Notes: generated from the sequence alone by a model not told the origin. A stretch of DNA of 64,000 nucleotides from Luteolibacter pohnpeiensis (GCF_016595435.1 NZ_JAENIJ010000005.1:124001-188000); one strand, 5' to 3'; shown: positions 53,631-63,058, numbered from the stretch's first letter. Numbers and translations are program-made.

Positions 53631-56150
53631 ATGGAACAACCCCGGATCAGAGGACTCACAATCAAGCGCTTTATCGGTTCTGGTGGTTGTGGCAGTGTTT
53701 ATCTGGCGGAGGACGGGAATTCGGTGCCGCTCGCGGTCAAGGAATTGAGCTCAATGTCGATCAACCGCGCGTTGCTGAAGCGGGCGACAGATCGCTTGGC
53801 TGATGGGGGATGGCCGGATGGGGTGATGCAGGTCAACGATTCGGATTTTCAAGGCAGTCCGTGTTTCATGGTGACGGCATGGCATGGGGTGGAGGGCGAC
53901 GTCCCGTTCAACTTGCAACAGCAGCTTGAAGATTATCCTGGTGAGAATTCGTGGCCCTTGGTTCGAGGAATTTCGAAAGCACTTTGCGCGATGCACTCCA
54001 AGCGGGTGGCGCACGGAAACCTCAAGCCGGGAAATGTCTTTTTTGATGGCGCTCGCAACGTGTTGCTGACGGATTGGGCGCTTGGCAATATGCCGGGAGC
54101 GGTGCATTTGGAGTTTACGGATGCGTTGCTCTATCAACCGCCAGAGCAACTCCGGCATGCGGATGGATATTTGCAGGAAGCCGGATATCGCTGGGATGTT
54201 TTCGCGTTCGGAACTCTGGCGTATCGGGTTTTAACGGGCGAGTTTCCACGCTGTAATGAAATTTTTCAAAGGGTTGCCCCAGGGCCGGGCGAGGTTCGGA
54301 AGCCGGGGATCAATGCGGATTTGCCGAAGATTGCGAGGAACCTGGAAAGCCACCCGGAGGTGACCTGGCCCCATCCTCCGGCGAATGATTTGGAAGCCGG
54401 ATACCGTGAGTGGATTGATCGCTGCCTTTCGCTGGATCCCGCAAATCGTCCGTCCTCAATGATCGAGTTGGAAGCTGGATTTGAGGCGGTGGACACCCGG
54501 ATCACTGCCGAGGAGGAACGGGCATCGCTGCTGGATCATCGTCGGCGCTCCGAGCATCGAACATCGAGAGCCTATTTTATCGCGGCGATGATGGCGGTGG
54601 TTGCATTGATCTTTGGTGCGCTCTGGCATCTGAAGGAATCGCAGATCCAGCGCAAAAAGTTGCAGACGGATGCAGAGATCTCGAAGTTGACCCAAGAGCG
54701 GGATGAAGCGGTTGTCGCGCGGACCCAAGCGCTTCGTGACGAGAGCGAGGCAGCCGAAAAATTGAATTATCAAAAAAATCTCGGACTCGCGCGATTGGAA
54801 GCATCCCGTTTAATCGGAGACCGGCTCTTTTCGTGGGCCATGGAAAAAGGCTATCGGCGTCTGCCGCCCTTGGATGGCCGCGAGTTACGGCTCAAACAAT
54901 TGGAGAAGTATTTCGAAGACTTTATTGCAAGGACAGCAGATGTCAGTGATTTGGAGGATGAGCGCAGGCGGGTGAAATTGCAGCTCGCCGAGGTATCGAT
55001 CGCTGAGGGTGATGTGGAAAAATCGATCGTCAATCTGGAGAAAGCCGTTGGAGCTTACGAAAAGATGCCTAGAGAGCCGGAACACAGCCTGCGGCTTGGC
55101 AGGGACCGGTTATTGTTGGCCTTGCTGCTGCAATCCGCGCGGGATGCGCGGGCGGGCGATGCGTTTGTGAAAGCAAGGTCCGCCTTGGACGCGGTGCCTG
55201 CTACCGATGTCGACGCGGACAATTTGGATCAGATGAAAGCCATTCTGGACTTTCACGAAGCCAAGTTGCTTTCCGCAGATCATGAAGATCCCAAGGCATT
55301 GGAGCAGCTGATGCGTGCCACGCAAACCTTGAACCGATTGGCGGACGAGCGGCCGGATGCGGCGGTTCTGCGTTCAGAGCTTGCCGTCTGCTACCTGTCC
55401 TCCGCAACCATTCTGGACGGCATGGGCAATCTGGGGGATGCCCGGGAAGTGCGGATTCTCGCTGCGGCGGAGTACCAGAAACTCCTCAAAAACAATCCGG
55501 ACGATCCCGGACTGCGATTTGAACTCGCCGGGTGTTACGCCGCCATGGCGGATTCCGCGCTGCTCTCCGGTGATACCGGAGCGGCCGATGTGCAGTCGAA
55601 GCGAGCGATGGATATTTTGGAAAAATTGGTCAGCGAGCAGCCTGACAATGTGAAAGCGATTTCACGGCTCGGCGTGCAAATTGGCCTTCGTGCCGGGCTT
55701 TTGCGCGATCGCGGACAGGCAGTTGCCGCGCTTGCCTCATTTGAAGAGGGCATTCGTTTGTTAGAAGGTGTTAGGGCCTCAGATCCGGATAACGCCACGG
55801 CCGCCTACCACCTGGCTTTGTTGTGGTGGCAGAAGGGAAGAATGCTCGGAATCGAGGGCGATGTGGATCACGAAATTGAACTGATCACGGTTGCCAATTC
55901 CTTGCTGGAAAAATTGGAGGGCAATATCAAACCAGACGGGCCGCCGATTGAGCGCATCCAGCGGTCACGGGCTTATTTGTTAGGAGACCTGGGCCATGCC
56001 CAGCAACTGGACCGGAAAACCACCGAGGCCAAGGCAAGTTTCAGCGAGTCTGGTGTCCTTTGGGCAGCTCTGCTGACCTACCAGCCGCAGAGTGAGGAAT
56101 ATCAGGAAGGCGCGAACTGGTGCCGCCAGCGCATCAAGGAGCTGGAGTAA
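53631..56150 (+). CDS. Membrane Ser/Thr kinase-like protein, probable pseudokinase, with helical-repeat tail
   Basis: An 839-residue protein. The kinase domain is ~8-290, with glycine loop GSGGCGSVY, AVKEL (Lys37) and PPEQ for APE. The catalytic HRDxKxxN reads HGNLKPGN (His128-Gly129-Asn130; Lys132; Asn135) and DFG reads DWA (Asp148). So the Asp base is Asn. A membrane helix at about 321-341 (SRAYFIAAMMAVVALIFGAL) is followed by a coiled coil, then a long helical region rich in Ala/Leu with TPR-like pairs (about 400-839). The start ATG at 53631 was used; a TTG at 53595 also fits. Kinases of this sort with TPR tails are common in Verrucomicrobia and Planctomycetes. It may be a sensor or scaffold rather than an enzyme. 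Confidence 0.8.
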   Translation: MEQPRIRGLTIKRFIGSGGCGSVYLAEDGNSVPLAVKELSSMSINRALLKRATDRLADGGWPDGVMQVNDSDFQGSPCFMVTAWHGVEGDVPFNLQQQLEDYPGENSWPLVRGISKALCAMHSKRVAHGNLKPGNVFFDGARNVLLTDWALGNMPGAVHLEFTDALLYQPPEQLRHADGYLQEAGYRWDVFAFGTLAYRVLTGEFPRCNEIFQRVAPGPGEVRKPGINADLPKIARNLESHPEVTWPHPPANDLEAGYREWIDRCLSLDPANRPSSMIELEAGFEAVDTRITAEEERASLLDHRRRSEHRTSRAYFIAAMMAVVALIFGALWHLKESQIQRKKLQTDAEISKLTQERDEAVVARTQALRDESEAAEKLNYQKNLGLARLEASRLIGDRLFSWAMEKGYRRLPPLDGRELRLKQLEKYFEDFIARTADVSDLEDERRRVKLQLAEVSIAEGDVEKSIVNLEKAVGAYEKMPREPEHSLRLGRDRLLLALLLQSARDARAGDAFVKARSALDAVPATDVDADNLDQMKAILDFHEAKLLSADHEDPKALEQLMRATQTLNRLADERPDAAVLRSELAVCYLSSATILDGMGNLGDAREVRILAAAEYQKLLKNNPDDPGLRFELAGCYAAMADSALLSGDTGAADVQSKRAMDILEKLVSEQPDNVKAISRLGVQIGLRAGLLRDRGQAVAALASFEEGIRLLEGVRASDPDNATAAYHLALLWWQKGRMLGIEGDVDHEIELITVANSLLEKLEGNIKPDGPPIERIQRSRAYLLGDLGHAQQLDRKTTEAKASFSESGVLWAALLTYQPQSEEYQEGANWCRQRIKELE

Positions 56151-57081
56151 CGGCCCGGATATCACGCAGTGGCGGCCGTTCTTCTTCGACAATCCGATTG
56201 AGAACCTCGGTCGTTTGTCCTGGCTCAAAAATCCAGCTACGGAAGAGTTCTGGCAGTTCGGAATGAAGCGAGATCCGTCCATCTCGTTCCAATCTCTGCA
56301 GAAACACCCTGAGAATGGCAAATGACATAACTCCAAGTTCGGAGTCGTCACGATTGCGGTGAACTCTTTTGATCAAGTCCGTTTGGGCGAGGCCACTGAG
56401 ATGGCCGTGCTTCCATAAGTCGATCAAATGTGCAATTTCGACTCCGTATCCTGTGGGGAAAGCGAGCGATTCGAGCAGTTTCCTCCGAGCCGCGTATTCT
56501 CCGGCAAGTGGCTGAAAAATGCCGGTTAACTCGGGGTAAAACAAAGACAGCAGGGGCCTGATGAGAATTTCAGAAACGCGTCCGCCACCCGGCTGGCTGC
56601 CGCCGCGCTCGTCTGCCAGTGGCCTTTCGTAGAAGGCTTTGACATAATGGATTTCGGCATCCTCAAGGAGCGGGCCAACCAATCCGGAGATATATCCGGC
56701 ATGGAAGTTTTTGATATCTCCGTCGACATAACAAATGATATCTCCGGTCGCGACATGAAGTGCTTTCCATAAGTTTTCGCCCTTGCCGGTGTAGCTGCCG
56801 GATTCAGGGGAAATGTCCGATGAAAGTATGGCTCGTGCTCCCGCAGAGCTTGCCTCTGCAAGAGTCCGATCGGTCGATTGGGAGTCGATCACCAGGATTT
56901 CATCGACCAGTGGAATTTGTTCCATCAATTCCTGGCGGATAATGCGGACAATCTGACCGATCGTTTCCGCTTCATTCAGCGTCGGAATGCAGACCGAAAT
57001 CTTGGTGGAGGTGTCGTGCTTGAGCGCGGCGAGATTCGCCGTGTTGCTGAAATCACTGTGATGAAACCGCTTGATCGACAT
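56134..57081 (-). CDS. gpgS: Glucosyl-3-phosphoglycerate synthase-like glycosyltransferase (GpgS, GT81-type)
   Basis: A 315-residue GT-A enzyme. Donor and metal motifs are CIPTLNEAETIG (~31) and YVDGDIKNFHAGY (DGD at 120-122). Later signatures GRVSEILIRPLLS, QPLAGEYAARRKLL and FPTGYGVEIAHL are specific to GpgS. GpgS makes glucosyl-3-phosphoglycerate, precursor of the compatible solute glucosylglycerate, which is used under salt or nitrogen stress. The dephosphorylating partner was not seen nearby. It starts 3 bases after the hsp33 stop and its 3' end overlaps the convergent kinase-like gene by 17 bases. Confidence 0.85.
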   Translation of the reverse strand: MSIKRFHHSDFSNTANLAALKHDTSTKISVCIPTLNEAETIGQIVRIIRQELMEQIPLVDEILVIDSQSTDRTLAEASSAGARAILSSDISPESGSYTGKGENLWKALHVATGDIICYVDGDIKNFHAGYISGLVGPLLEDAEIHYVKAFYERPLADERGGSQPGGGRVSEILIRPLLSLFYPELTGIFQPLAGEYAARRKLLESLAFPTGYGVEIAHLIDLWKHGHLSGLAQTDLIKRVHRNRDDSELGVMSFAILRVFLQRLERDGRISLHSELPELFRSWIFEPGQTTEVLNRIVEEERPPLRDIRAVTPAP

Positions 57082-57084
57082 CGC

Positions 57085-57846
57085 TCATAGCATGTCACGC
57101 GTCACCACGTAATTGGCCGCACAACGTGGGCACTGGAGGTTGATCGATTCCGAACCCTCAAACAAATCGTCCAAGCGTTCACGCCAGCCACCCAGGATGG
57201 GAAGAATGCGCTCAAGCGTGCAGCCGCAATGGAAACGGAAACGGCGGGTTTCCAGAACTTTCGTTTCTTCCGTTTCCAGAATCGCAGCGACAGCCGCTTC
57301 GTCCAGGCCAGCCAGCCATTCCAGATCGCAGTCAGGTTGGGCGGCGACCAGCGCGAAGTTTTCGTCTTCCAGACGGAATGCTCGTGCAGGTCGTTGTTCG
57401 GATTGATCGTAAAACTGCGAAACCCACGATACAGGATCGCGGCCGTCGACTTCCAGAGTGGATTGACGCGGTTCTGCTCCGTCCACCGTAGTCGTTTGGG
57501 AGTAGAAAAAATTGCGATCCGGTTCGCGGACGTCTTCGGTGAAAATCCGGCCGGTTATCGATTCTTGAATCGAACCACCGGTGACGAAAAGATTGATCCG
57601 CGGAGCCCGCAAATTCGCCGTCCAGGCAATCGTGTCCGCCCACGGCCGTGCGACCAGATGAAGCGTGAGCATGGCCAACGCGTCCTTCAGCATCTGATCC
57701 AGATCCGCCGGGTAGCGAATGCCTTGCTGCATCAGATGCAGATAGTAATCCGTGTAAATCGGCGTGAACTGGCCACGGACGAGCAACGCATTTTTGTGCC
57801 GGACAAAAACGGATTCGACCTTGGTGAATTCCTCCTGGATTTCCAT
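57085..57846 (-). CDS. hslO: Redox-regulated chaperone Hsp33
   Basis: A 253-residue Hsp33-like protein. The C-terminal zinc/redox switch is CGC at Cys207/Cys209 and CPRC at Cys239/Cys242, 29 residues apart, matching CxC-x(27-32)-CxxC. The N-terminal ~200 residues follow the family in outline (HLVARPWADTIAWTANLRA) but are divergent. Hsp33 is inactive when reduced and zinc-bound and becomes a holdase on oxidation plus unfolding. It lies between rpoD (54 bases upstream) and gpgS. Confidence 0.85.
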   Translation of the reverse strand: MEIQEEFTKVESVFVRHKNALLVRGQFTPIYTDYYLHLMQQGIRYPADLDQMLKDALAMLTLHLVARPWADTIAWTANLRAPRINLFVTGGSIQESITGRIFTEDVREPDRNFFYSQTTTVDGAEPRQSTLEVDGRDPVSWVSQFYDQSEQRPARAFRLEDENFALVAAQPDCDLEWLAGLDEAAVAAILETEETKVLETRRFRFHCGCTLERILPILGGWRERLDDLFEGSESINLQCPRCAANYVVTRDML

Positions 57847-57900
57847 GGCAGGGTGGGGGTGTGTCGGTATGCCCGCGAGGGGCGCTGACGCACACCCAGA

Positions 57901-59748
57901 TCAGGCTCCGGGCAATTCGATGAAGCCTTCCAGTTTGCGGATCCGGGTCGGGTGACGCATTTTCCGGAGTGCTTTGGCTTCGATCTGACGAATCCGTTCG
58001 CGGGTGACCTGGAATTGGCGGCCGACTTCTTCAAGCGTGCGGCTGTAACCGTCCTTGAGGCCGAAGCGTTGTTCCAGAACCTCGCGCTCGCGCTCGGTGA
58101 GGGTATCGAGGACGTCCTTGATCTTGTCCTTCAACATCGAGAAACCAGCTTCCTCCATCGGGTTGTCGGCAGCCTTGTCCTCGATGAAATCTCCGAAGGA
58201 GGTGTCGTCCGAATCTCCGACAGGTGCCTGCAGGGAAATCGGCTGTTGCGCCATTTTGAGAACCGCGCGGACACGCTCGACAGGAAGGTGAATTTCTTCC
58301 GCGATTTCCTCTGGAGAAGGCTCCCGTCCGTATTCTTGAACAAGCTGCTTCTGGACTCGCATCAGCTTGTTGATCGTTTCGATCATGTGAACCGGAATCC
58401 GGATCGTTCTCGCTTGGTCCGCGATGGAGCGAGTGATTGCTTGGCGAATCCACCAAGTTGCATACGTGGAAAACTTGTAACCGCGGCGGTATTCGAATTT
58501 CTCCACCGCTTTCATCAGGCCCATGTTGCCTTCCTGAATGAGATCGAGGAATGAAAGGCCGCGGTTGGTGTATTTCTTCGCAATCGAGATCACCAAACGA
58601 AGGTTGGCTTCCACCATCTCGGTCTTCGCTTTGAGAGCTTCTTTGAGCCAGTGCTTGAGCAGACCATTTGCTGCTTCGAACGACTCTTGGGTGTGCCAGG
58701 AACGTTGCTGGATTTCACGCAGCTTGTTTTGGAATTCCTTGTCTTCAGGATCTGCCTGCAGCTTGCGGCCGTATTTCCAGAAGCGCTGCATGTAGTCGTC
58801 GACCTGCTCGCAGAAATCTTCGATGATCTTCTGCTTGTAGTAAAAGCGGGTGTAGAGGCGGTTCAGGGTCTGGAGATTTTTGGCAAATTCCTCCTCCAGT
58901 TTCTTTTTGCCGCGAGGGGTCTTGGTCGAGAGCTGGCGGAAAATGTCGTCGTTTTCCTGATGCAATTGCTTGAGGTGATCGCAAAGCTTCGGCAAGCCCT
59001 TCATGTAGCGTTCGCGAGACTCGATCTTTTTGTCGAGAATGACGCGGTCGAAGCGCTCTTTGCCTTTGTTCAGTTTGTCAGCGAGATCCAGGTAAGATTC
59101 GGCGGTGAAACCGAAAAGGTGCAGGTGGCGCGCAACCTCGATTTCCGCGTCCTCGATGCGTTTGGAAATTTCAACTTCCTGTTCGCGGGTGAGCAGGGGG
59201 ACCTGGCCCATTTGCTTCAGGTACATCCGGACCGGATCGTCCAGAATGTCCAACTTCTGGTCGGATTTGACGTCCTCTTCATCGCCGTCACCTTCGTCGC
59301 GCTTCTTGTCCTTGTAGCGGTCGACCTCGGAGGCGTCGATGATGTCGAATTCCATGTTGCGGAGGCGCTCCATGATGGCCTCGACATCGTCTGGATCAAC
59401 GAGGTCATTCGGCAGAATCTCGTTGATGTCGTCGTAAGTGAGATATTCCTGCTCCTTCGCCAGCTTGATCAGTTCCCGAATTTTTTCCTGAATTTCAGGA
59501 GTGTCGATCCGGCGCTTGCTGGTCGGAGTCTTCGCTTTGGCGGCAGGAGCTTCGGCTGGGGCTTCTTCGGCGGCCTTCTTGGTTTTGGCAGGAGCTTTTT
59601 TCTCCGTGGATTTAGCCTTGGAAGCGGGTGCCTTTTTCTCGGCGGTTTTCGTGGCCTTGGTCGTTTTCGCTTTCACTGTGTCGCTTTTCCCGCTTTTCGT
59701 CGTTGGCGATTCGCCGGTCTGTTCTGCGGGAGTTTTTTTGGTGGACAT
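57901..59748 (-). CDS. rpoD: RNA polymerase primary sigma factor (RpoD/SigA)
   Basis: A 615-residue housekeeping sigma. The N-terminal ~75 residues are Lys/Ala/Pro/Thr-rich and low complexity. Region 1.1 (~80-150) carries [18 protein letters not shown]. Region 1.2 starts [17 protein letters not shown] non-conserved region (~220-370) follows. Region 2 contains [17 protein letters not shown] and [19 protein letters not shown], region 3 [13 protein letters not shown], and region 4 ends with [20 protein letters not shown]. The long N-terminal tail, rich in repeated AEKKAP-like units, is longer than in E. coli. It leads a minus-strand run with hsp33 and gpgS. Confidence 0.96.
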   Translation of the reverse strand: MSTKKTPAEQTGESPTTKSGKSDTVKAKTTKATKTAEKKAPASKAKSTEKKAPAKTKKAAEEAPAEAPAAKAKTPTSKRRIDTPEIQEKIRELIKLAKEQEYLTYDDINEILPNDLVDPDDVEAIMERLRNMEFDIIDASEVDRYKDKKRDEGDGDEEDVKSDQKLDILDDPVRMYLKQMGQVPLLTREQEVEISKRIEDAEIEVARHLHLFGFTAESYLDLADKLNKGKERFDRVILDKKIESRERYMKGLPKLCDHLKQLHQENDDIFRQLSTKTPRGKKKLEEEFAKNLQTLNRLYTRFYYKQKIIEDFCEQVDDYMQRFWKYGRKLQADPEDKEFQNKLREIQQRSWHTQESFEAANGLLKHWLKEALKAKTEMVEANLRLVISIAKKYTNRGLSFLDLIQEGNMGLMKAVEKFEYRRGYKFSTYATWWIRQAITRSIADQARTIRIPVHMIETINKLMRVQKQLVQEYGREPSPEEIAEEIHLPVERVRAVLKMAQQPISLQAPVGDSDDTSFGDFIEDKAADNPMEEAGFSMLKDKIKDVLDTLTEREREVLEQRFGLKDGYSRTLEEVGRQFQVTRERIRQIEAKALRKMRHPTRIRKLEGFIELPGA

Positions 59749-60214
59749 GGAGTGATTGGCGATTGGTTCAAAATTCTGGCGACACTTCGACCATTAGCGT
59801 GGCCATCGCGTCGAAACACGTGCGGGCGGAATGAACGTGGCAACAACCGGTGCGTCAAGAGATTTCTCCTGATAATTCGGGACCATTTCTAAAGAAGGGT
59901 GGCTGGAGAAGAAAGGCAAGCGTGTGATTGGTGGACCGTATCGTGTCTGAATGAAATTTCTAGGGCTGATGTCTGAGGGTGCGCGAGTTGCTGAAAGCAA
60001 TCCCCGGACCTGATGCGACGGATTATTCGTATTTGTGATAAAAGGCATTCTTCGAAGTCACAGTGACTGTGTCCTGATCGCAAAATCAGACGTGAACCAA
60101 GACGCGGTGGACAGTTTAATTTGTGGTTCAGTATCAGTTATTTGCTATGAACTGAATGGGGCTTTCTGAGATGGGGCTTGTCCGCCCGCTCAGGTGTTGG
60201 CAATCTCCGCTCCC
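59749..60214. other. 466-bp intergenic region upstream of rpoD and the AGCS symporter
   Basis: No convincing gene was found here. Short open frames are present but none has a plausible start, composition or motif. It contains a near-perfect palindrome CACAGTGACTGTG at 60059-60071 (arms CACAGT/ACTGTG), nested with GTCACAGTGAC. Both divergent genes (rpoD leftward, the symporter rightward) must be driven from here. No clear -35/-10 could be fixed, though the DNA between about 60115 and 60150 is A/T-rich. Confidence 0.4.
60059..60071. promoter_or_regulatory. Perfect 13-bp palindrome, possible operator
   Basis: CACAGTGACTGTG is symmetrical around the central G. It lies 311 bases upstream of the rpoD ATG and 144 bases upstream of the symporter ATG, closer to the symporter. 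Symmetry and position suggest a regulator site, but the binding protein is unknown. Confidence 0.3.
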
Positions 60215-61858
60215 ATGATTCAGCGACTTTGTCGAAGCATGGTATCCCGATTGACGTTTTTGGCCCTATTTCTCTTCACGAGTGGCCTAGCATCCGCTGC
60301 GGAGGTGGCGCAGCCCGAGAGACTGGATGCGAAAATAGATAAATTGTTTGGTAAAACTACCGGTTGGTTTGTGGACTTGGTTTTCACGACAGTTCCGATT
60401 AACGGCTATCAGGTATTCTTAGTCGTGCTTTGGCTCGCCTTGGCGGGTTTCGCACTCACGTTGTTTTTTAAATTTATCAATCTCCGTGCCTTCGGATTGG
60501 CGATTCGGACGGTTAGAGGGAAATACAGCACTCCAGATGATCCCGGGCAAATCACCCACTTTCAGGCTCTAACGGCAGCGGTCTCCGGGACGGTTGGATT
60601 GGGAAATATTGCCGGTGTTGCCATCGGCATCATGTCCGGTGGGCCAGGGGTTGCTTTCTGGCTGTTCCTTGCGGGATTCCTCGGTATGGCGACGAAGTTT
60701 GCGGAATGTACCCTCGGGGTTAAATATCGTGATATCGACAAAGAAGGCCAAATCCACGGCGGAGCCATGTATTATCTCCCGAGAGGATTCAAAGATCAGT
60801 GGGGGGCTGGTTTCGGAGTCATTGGCAAAGGACTGGCCTTTATTTTCGCGATCTGCTGTGTGTTTGCCTCATTCGGCGGTGGGAATGTTTTCCAGATCAA
60901 CCAAACCGTAAATCAGCTCATCAATGTGACCGGCGGTGAGACCAGTTTCTTTGCTGCTCACCAGTGGGTATTCGGTCTGATCATGGCAGTTGTTACCGGA
61001 CTGGTTATCATTGGTGGTATTCAGGGAATCGCCCGCATCACTGATAAATTGGTGCCGGCAATGTGCATCATTTATGTGCTTAGTTCGGTTCTGGTTCTGA
61101 TTGTGAATCGCGCACATATCGTGGAGGCGTTATCCATGATTATCACTGAGGCCTTCCATCCTCGTCCTGCGGTGACTGGTGGATTGGTCGCCGTCTTTGT
61201 TTGGGGCTTGCGCCGTGCGACATTCTCCAACGAAGCAGGTATCGGCTCAGCACCAATCGCTCACTCTTCTGCCAAGACAAGAATGCCGGCATCTGAAGGG
61301 GTTGTGGCCCTTCTGGAGCCGTTTCTCGATACGGTGGTCGTTTGCACCATGACTTCGCTGGTGCTGGTTACCACGATGTATTTCAAAGGAGATAGTGGTG
61401 ATTTCGTAATCAATGGCCAACAGTTTACCTTGGCGGCTGGTCACAACGATGCGTTTGGCATTGGAATGACGTCTTTGGCTTTCGAGAGTGTTCACAGTGG
61501 ATTCCAGTATATCCTTTTCATGTGCGTTTTGCTCTTCGCGTTTTCAACTCTGATCACGTGGAGTTATTATGGTCTCCAGGCATGGCAGTTCATTTTCGGA
61601 CGCCAGAAAATCGTAGAACTGATCTACAAGCTTCTTTTCTGCTTAATCATCATTGCAGGGTCCGCTGCTTCGGTTTCGAAAGTGATCGATTTCTCGGATG
61701 CTTCCTTGTTTGCAATGAGCGTCCCTAACCTGATCGGTGTCTATTTCCTATTGCCGGTGGTGGTTCGCGAGCTGGGCAAGTTTGTCCGGTTCTCCAAGCG
61801 CATTGATGATGGGGCGACCGTCGAGGAATCCGCGCGGATTGCTCAAACGGAAGGTTGA
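60215..61858 (+). CDS. Alanine/glycine:cation symporter (AGCS/AlsT family)
   Basis: A ~547-residue membrane transporter. A signal-like N-terminus (SRLTFLALFLFTSGLASAAEV) precedes the core. Family motifs include GTVGLGNIAGVAIGI, GPGVAFWLFLAGFLGM, TKFAECTLGVKYRD and FSNEAGIGSAPIAH. About ten helices are visible. It imports alanine or glycine with Na+ (or H+). The ATG at 60215 was used; a GTG at 60194 and ATG at 60239 are alternatives. The C-terminus ends about 20 bases before the terminator hairpin. Confidence 0.9.
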   Translation: MIQRLCRSMVSRLTFLALFLFTSGLASAAEVAQPERLDAKIDKLFGKTTGWFVDLVFTTVPINGYQVFLVVLWLALAGFALTLFFKFINLRAFGLAIRTVRGKYSTPDDPGQITHFQALTAAVSGTVGLGNIAGVAIGIMSGGPGVAFWLFLAGFLGMATKFAECTLGVKYRDIDKEGQIHGGAMYYLPRGFKDQWGAGFGVIGKGLAFIFAICCVFASFGGGNVFQINQTVNQLINVTGGETSFFAAHQWVFGLIMAVVTGLVIIGGIQGIARITDKLVPAMCIIYVLSSVLVLIVNRAHIVEALSMIITEAFHPRPAVTGGLVAVFVWGLRRATFSNEAGIGSAPIAHSSAKTRMPASEGVVALLEPFLDTVVVCTMTSLVLVTTMYFKGDSGDFVINGQQFTLAAGHNDAFGIGMTSLAFESVHSGFQYILFMCVLLFAFSTLITWSYYGLQAWQFIFGRQKIVELIYKLLFCLIIIAGSAASVSKVIDFSDASLFAMSVPNLIGVYFLLPVVVRELGKFVRFSKRIDDGATVEESARIAQTEG

Positions 61859-61880
61859 GTCCCTTAGTTCGTTTCCTCAC

Positions 61881-61917
61881 CAAGCCGCCCGCTGATTCGT
61901 CAGTCGGCGGCTTTTTT
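61881..61917 (+). terminator. Intrinsic terminator of the symporter, overlapping the 3' end of terC
   Basis: AAGCCGCC (61882-61889) pairs with GGCGGCTT, and an inner CTGA-TTCG-TCAG closes with a stable UUCG-type loop, followed by six T (61912-61917). On the opposite strand the same bases encode the stop and last residues (Lys-Lys-Ala-Ala-Asp) of TerC, so one sequence serves as terminator and coding tail. Confidence 0.88.
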
Positions 61918-62979
61918 CTTGGAACAAATTGATGCAATCACTCCAACCGCTAGAATTCCGAATATCAGACCAAGTACGACCAAGTTGGTTGATTCGCCAA
62001 GCCACATTTTGATCCATTTGAGGGCGAGCATTTTGACGCCGACCACGAAGAGGATCAACGAAAGCGCGGGTTTCAGGTAGCGGAAGGTCGAGATCATTCC
62101 GGCCAAGGCAAAATACAGCGATCGCAGGCCAAGGATGGCGAAAACGTTGCTGGTGAAGACTAAGAATGGATCCGCGGTGATCGCAAAAATCGCAGGGATC
62201 GAATCGACCGCGAAAATCAGATCCGTCACCTCCACCAGCACCAGAGCGATCGCAAGTGGAGTGAGCATCCATTTGCCGGATCTCGCTTTTTCCACAGCTT
62301 CATCGGCTTGCTGTTGCTCATCTGGATCCGCCGCCTCACGTGACGCGGCGGAGTCTGCTTTTACGAGGAAATGTTTGCCGTGGTAGTTGCGGGTGACTGG
62401 AAACCTTCGGGAAATCCAGGCGACCAGTTTGTTGTCGGCGGGATTGCCTTCATCCTCATCCGTCACCAGCATTTTAATCGCGGTGAAGACAAGGAATGCG
62501 CCAAAAACGTATAGAATCCAATGGAAGTTGGTCACCAGTGAGGCGCCGATTCCGATCATGACGCCGCGCATGATCAAGGCACCGAGAATCCCCCAGAATA
62601 GCACCCGGTGCTGGTAGCGCGGCCTAACGGCGAGTGAGCTGAACACCATCGCGATCACGAAAATGTTATCCACACTCAGAGATTTTTCGACGACGTAGCC
62701 CGTGAGGTATTTGGTGGCGGCGAGTTTGCCGTCGTTGACCAGTTTGTCCGCCGGATCCATTGCGGCAGAACCGTCCGGGTTGAGACCGAGGTGGAACCAG
62801 TGCTGTTCGTAGCCGAAGTAGACCACGATCGAAAACAGAAGCCCGAGAGTGATCCAGAAAGCCGACCACATTAGGGCTTCCTTGATGTGAATCACATGCG
62901 ACTTGCGGTGAAACACCCCCAAATCCAGTGCCAGCATGACAAACACGAATCCTAAAAATAATATCCAAGCCCAGATCAC
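61900..62979 (-). CDS. TerC-family integral membrane protein
   Basis: A ~359-residue membrane protein of the TerC/Alx family (tellurite/metal resistance or Mn export). Motifs are DNIFVIAMVFSSLAV after helix 3, VFGAFLVFTAIKML, LVLVEVTDLIFAVDSIPAIF, and a C-terminal Lys cluster. About nine helices are visible with a charged loop around 210-250. The GTG at 62977-62979 gives VIWAWILFLGFVF, directly into helix 1; the frame is open far upstream only through the antisense-like region of the next gene. It follows the CBS-domain gene after 79 bases and may be co-transcribed with it. Confidence 0.88.
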   Translation of the reverse strand: MIWAWILFLGFVFVMLALDLGVFHRKSHVIHIKEALMWSAFWITLGLLFSIVVYFGYEQHWFHLGLNPDGSAAMDPADKLVNDGKLAATKYLTGYVVEKSLSVDNIFVIAMVFSSLAVRPRYQHRVLFWGILGALIMRGVMIGIGASLVTNFHWILYVFGAFLVFTAIKMLVTDEDEGNPADNKLVAWISRRFPVTRNYHGKHFLVKADSAASREAADPDEQQQADEAVEKARSGKWMLTPLAIALVLVEVTDLIFAVDSIPAIFAITADPFLVFTSNVFAILGLRSLYFALAGMISTFRYLKPALSLILFVVGVKMLALKWIKMWLGESTNLVVLGLIFGILAVGVIASICSKKKAAD

Positions 62980-63058
62980 CCGGCGAACATATGGTGGTCT
63001 TGGGGAATGGCGATTGGAAATTGAAAGCGATTTCCCACTTCCCAACACCTGGCGGACG

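Noticed and set aside
58651-59892. A 413-codon plus-strand open frame with long hydrophobic stretches
   Set aside because: It is antisense to the conserved regions of rpoD; the hydrophobic pattern comes from complementing Lys/Glu/Asp codons.
59794-60048. An 84-codon minus-strand frame in the gap upstream of rpoD
   Set aside because: No Shine-Dalgarno, no conserved-looking composition and no motif; a chance frame in non-coding DNA.
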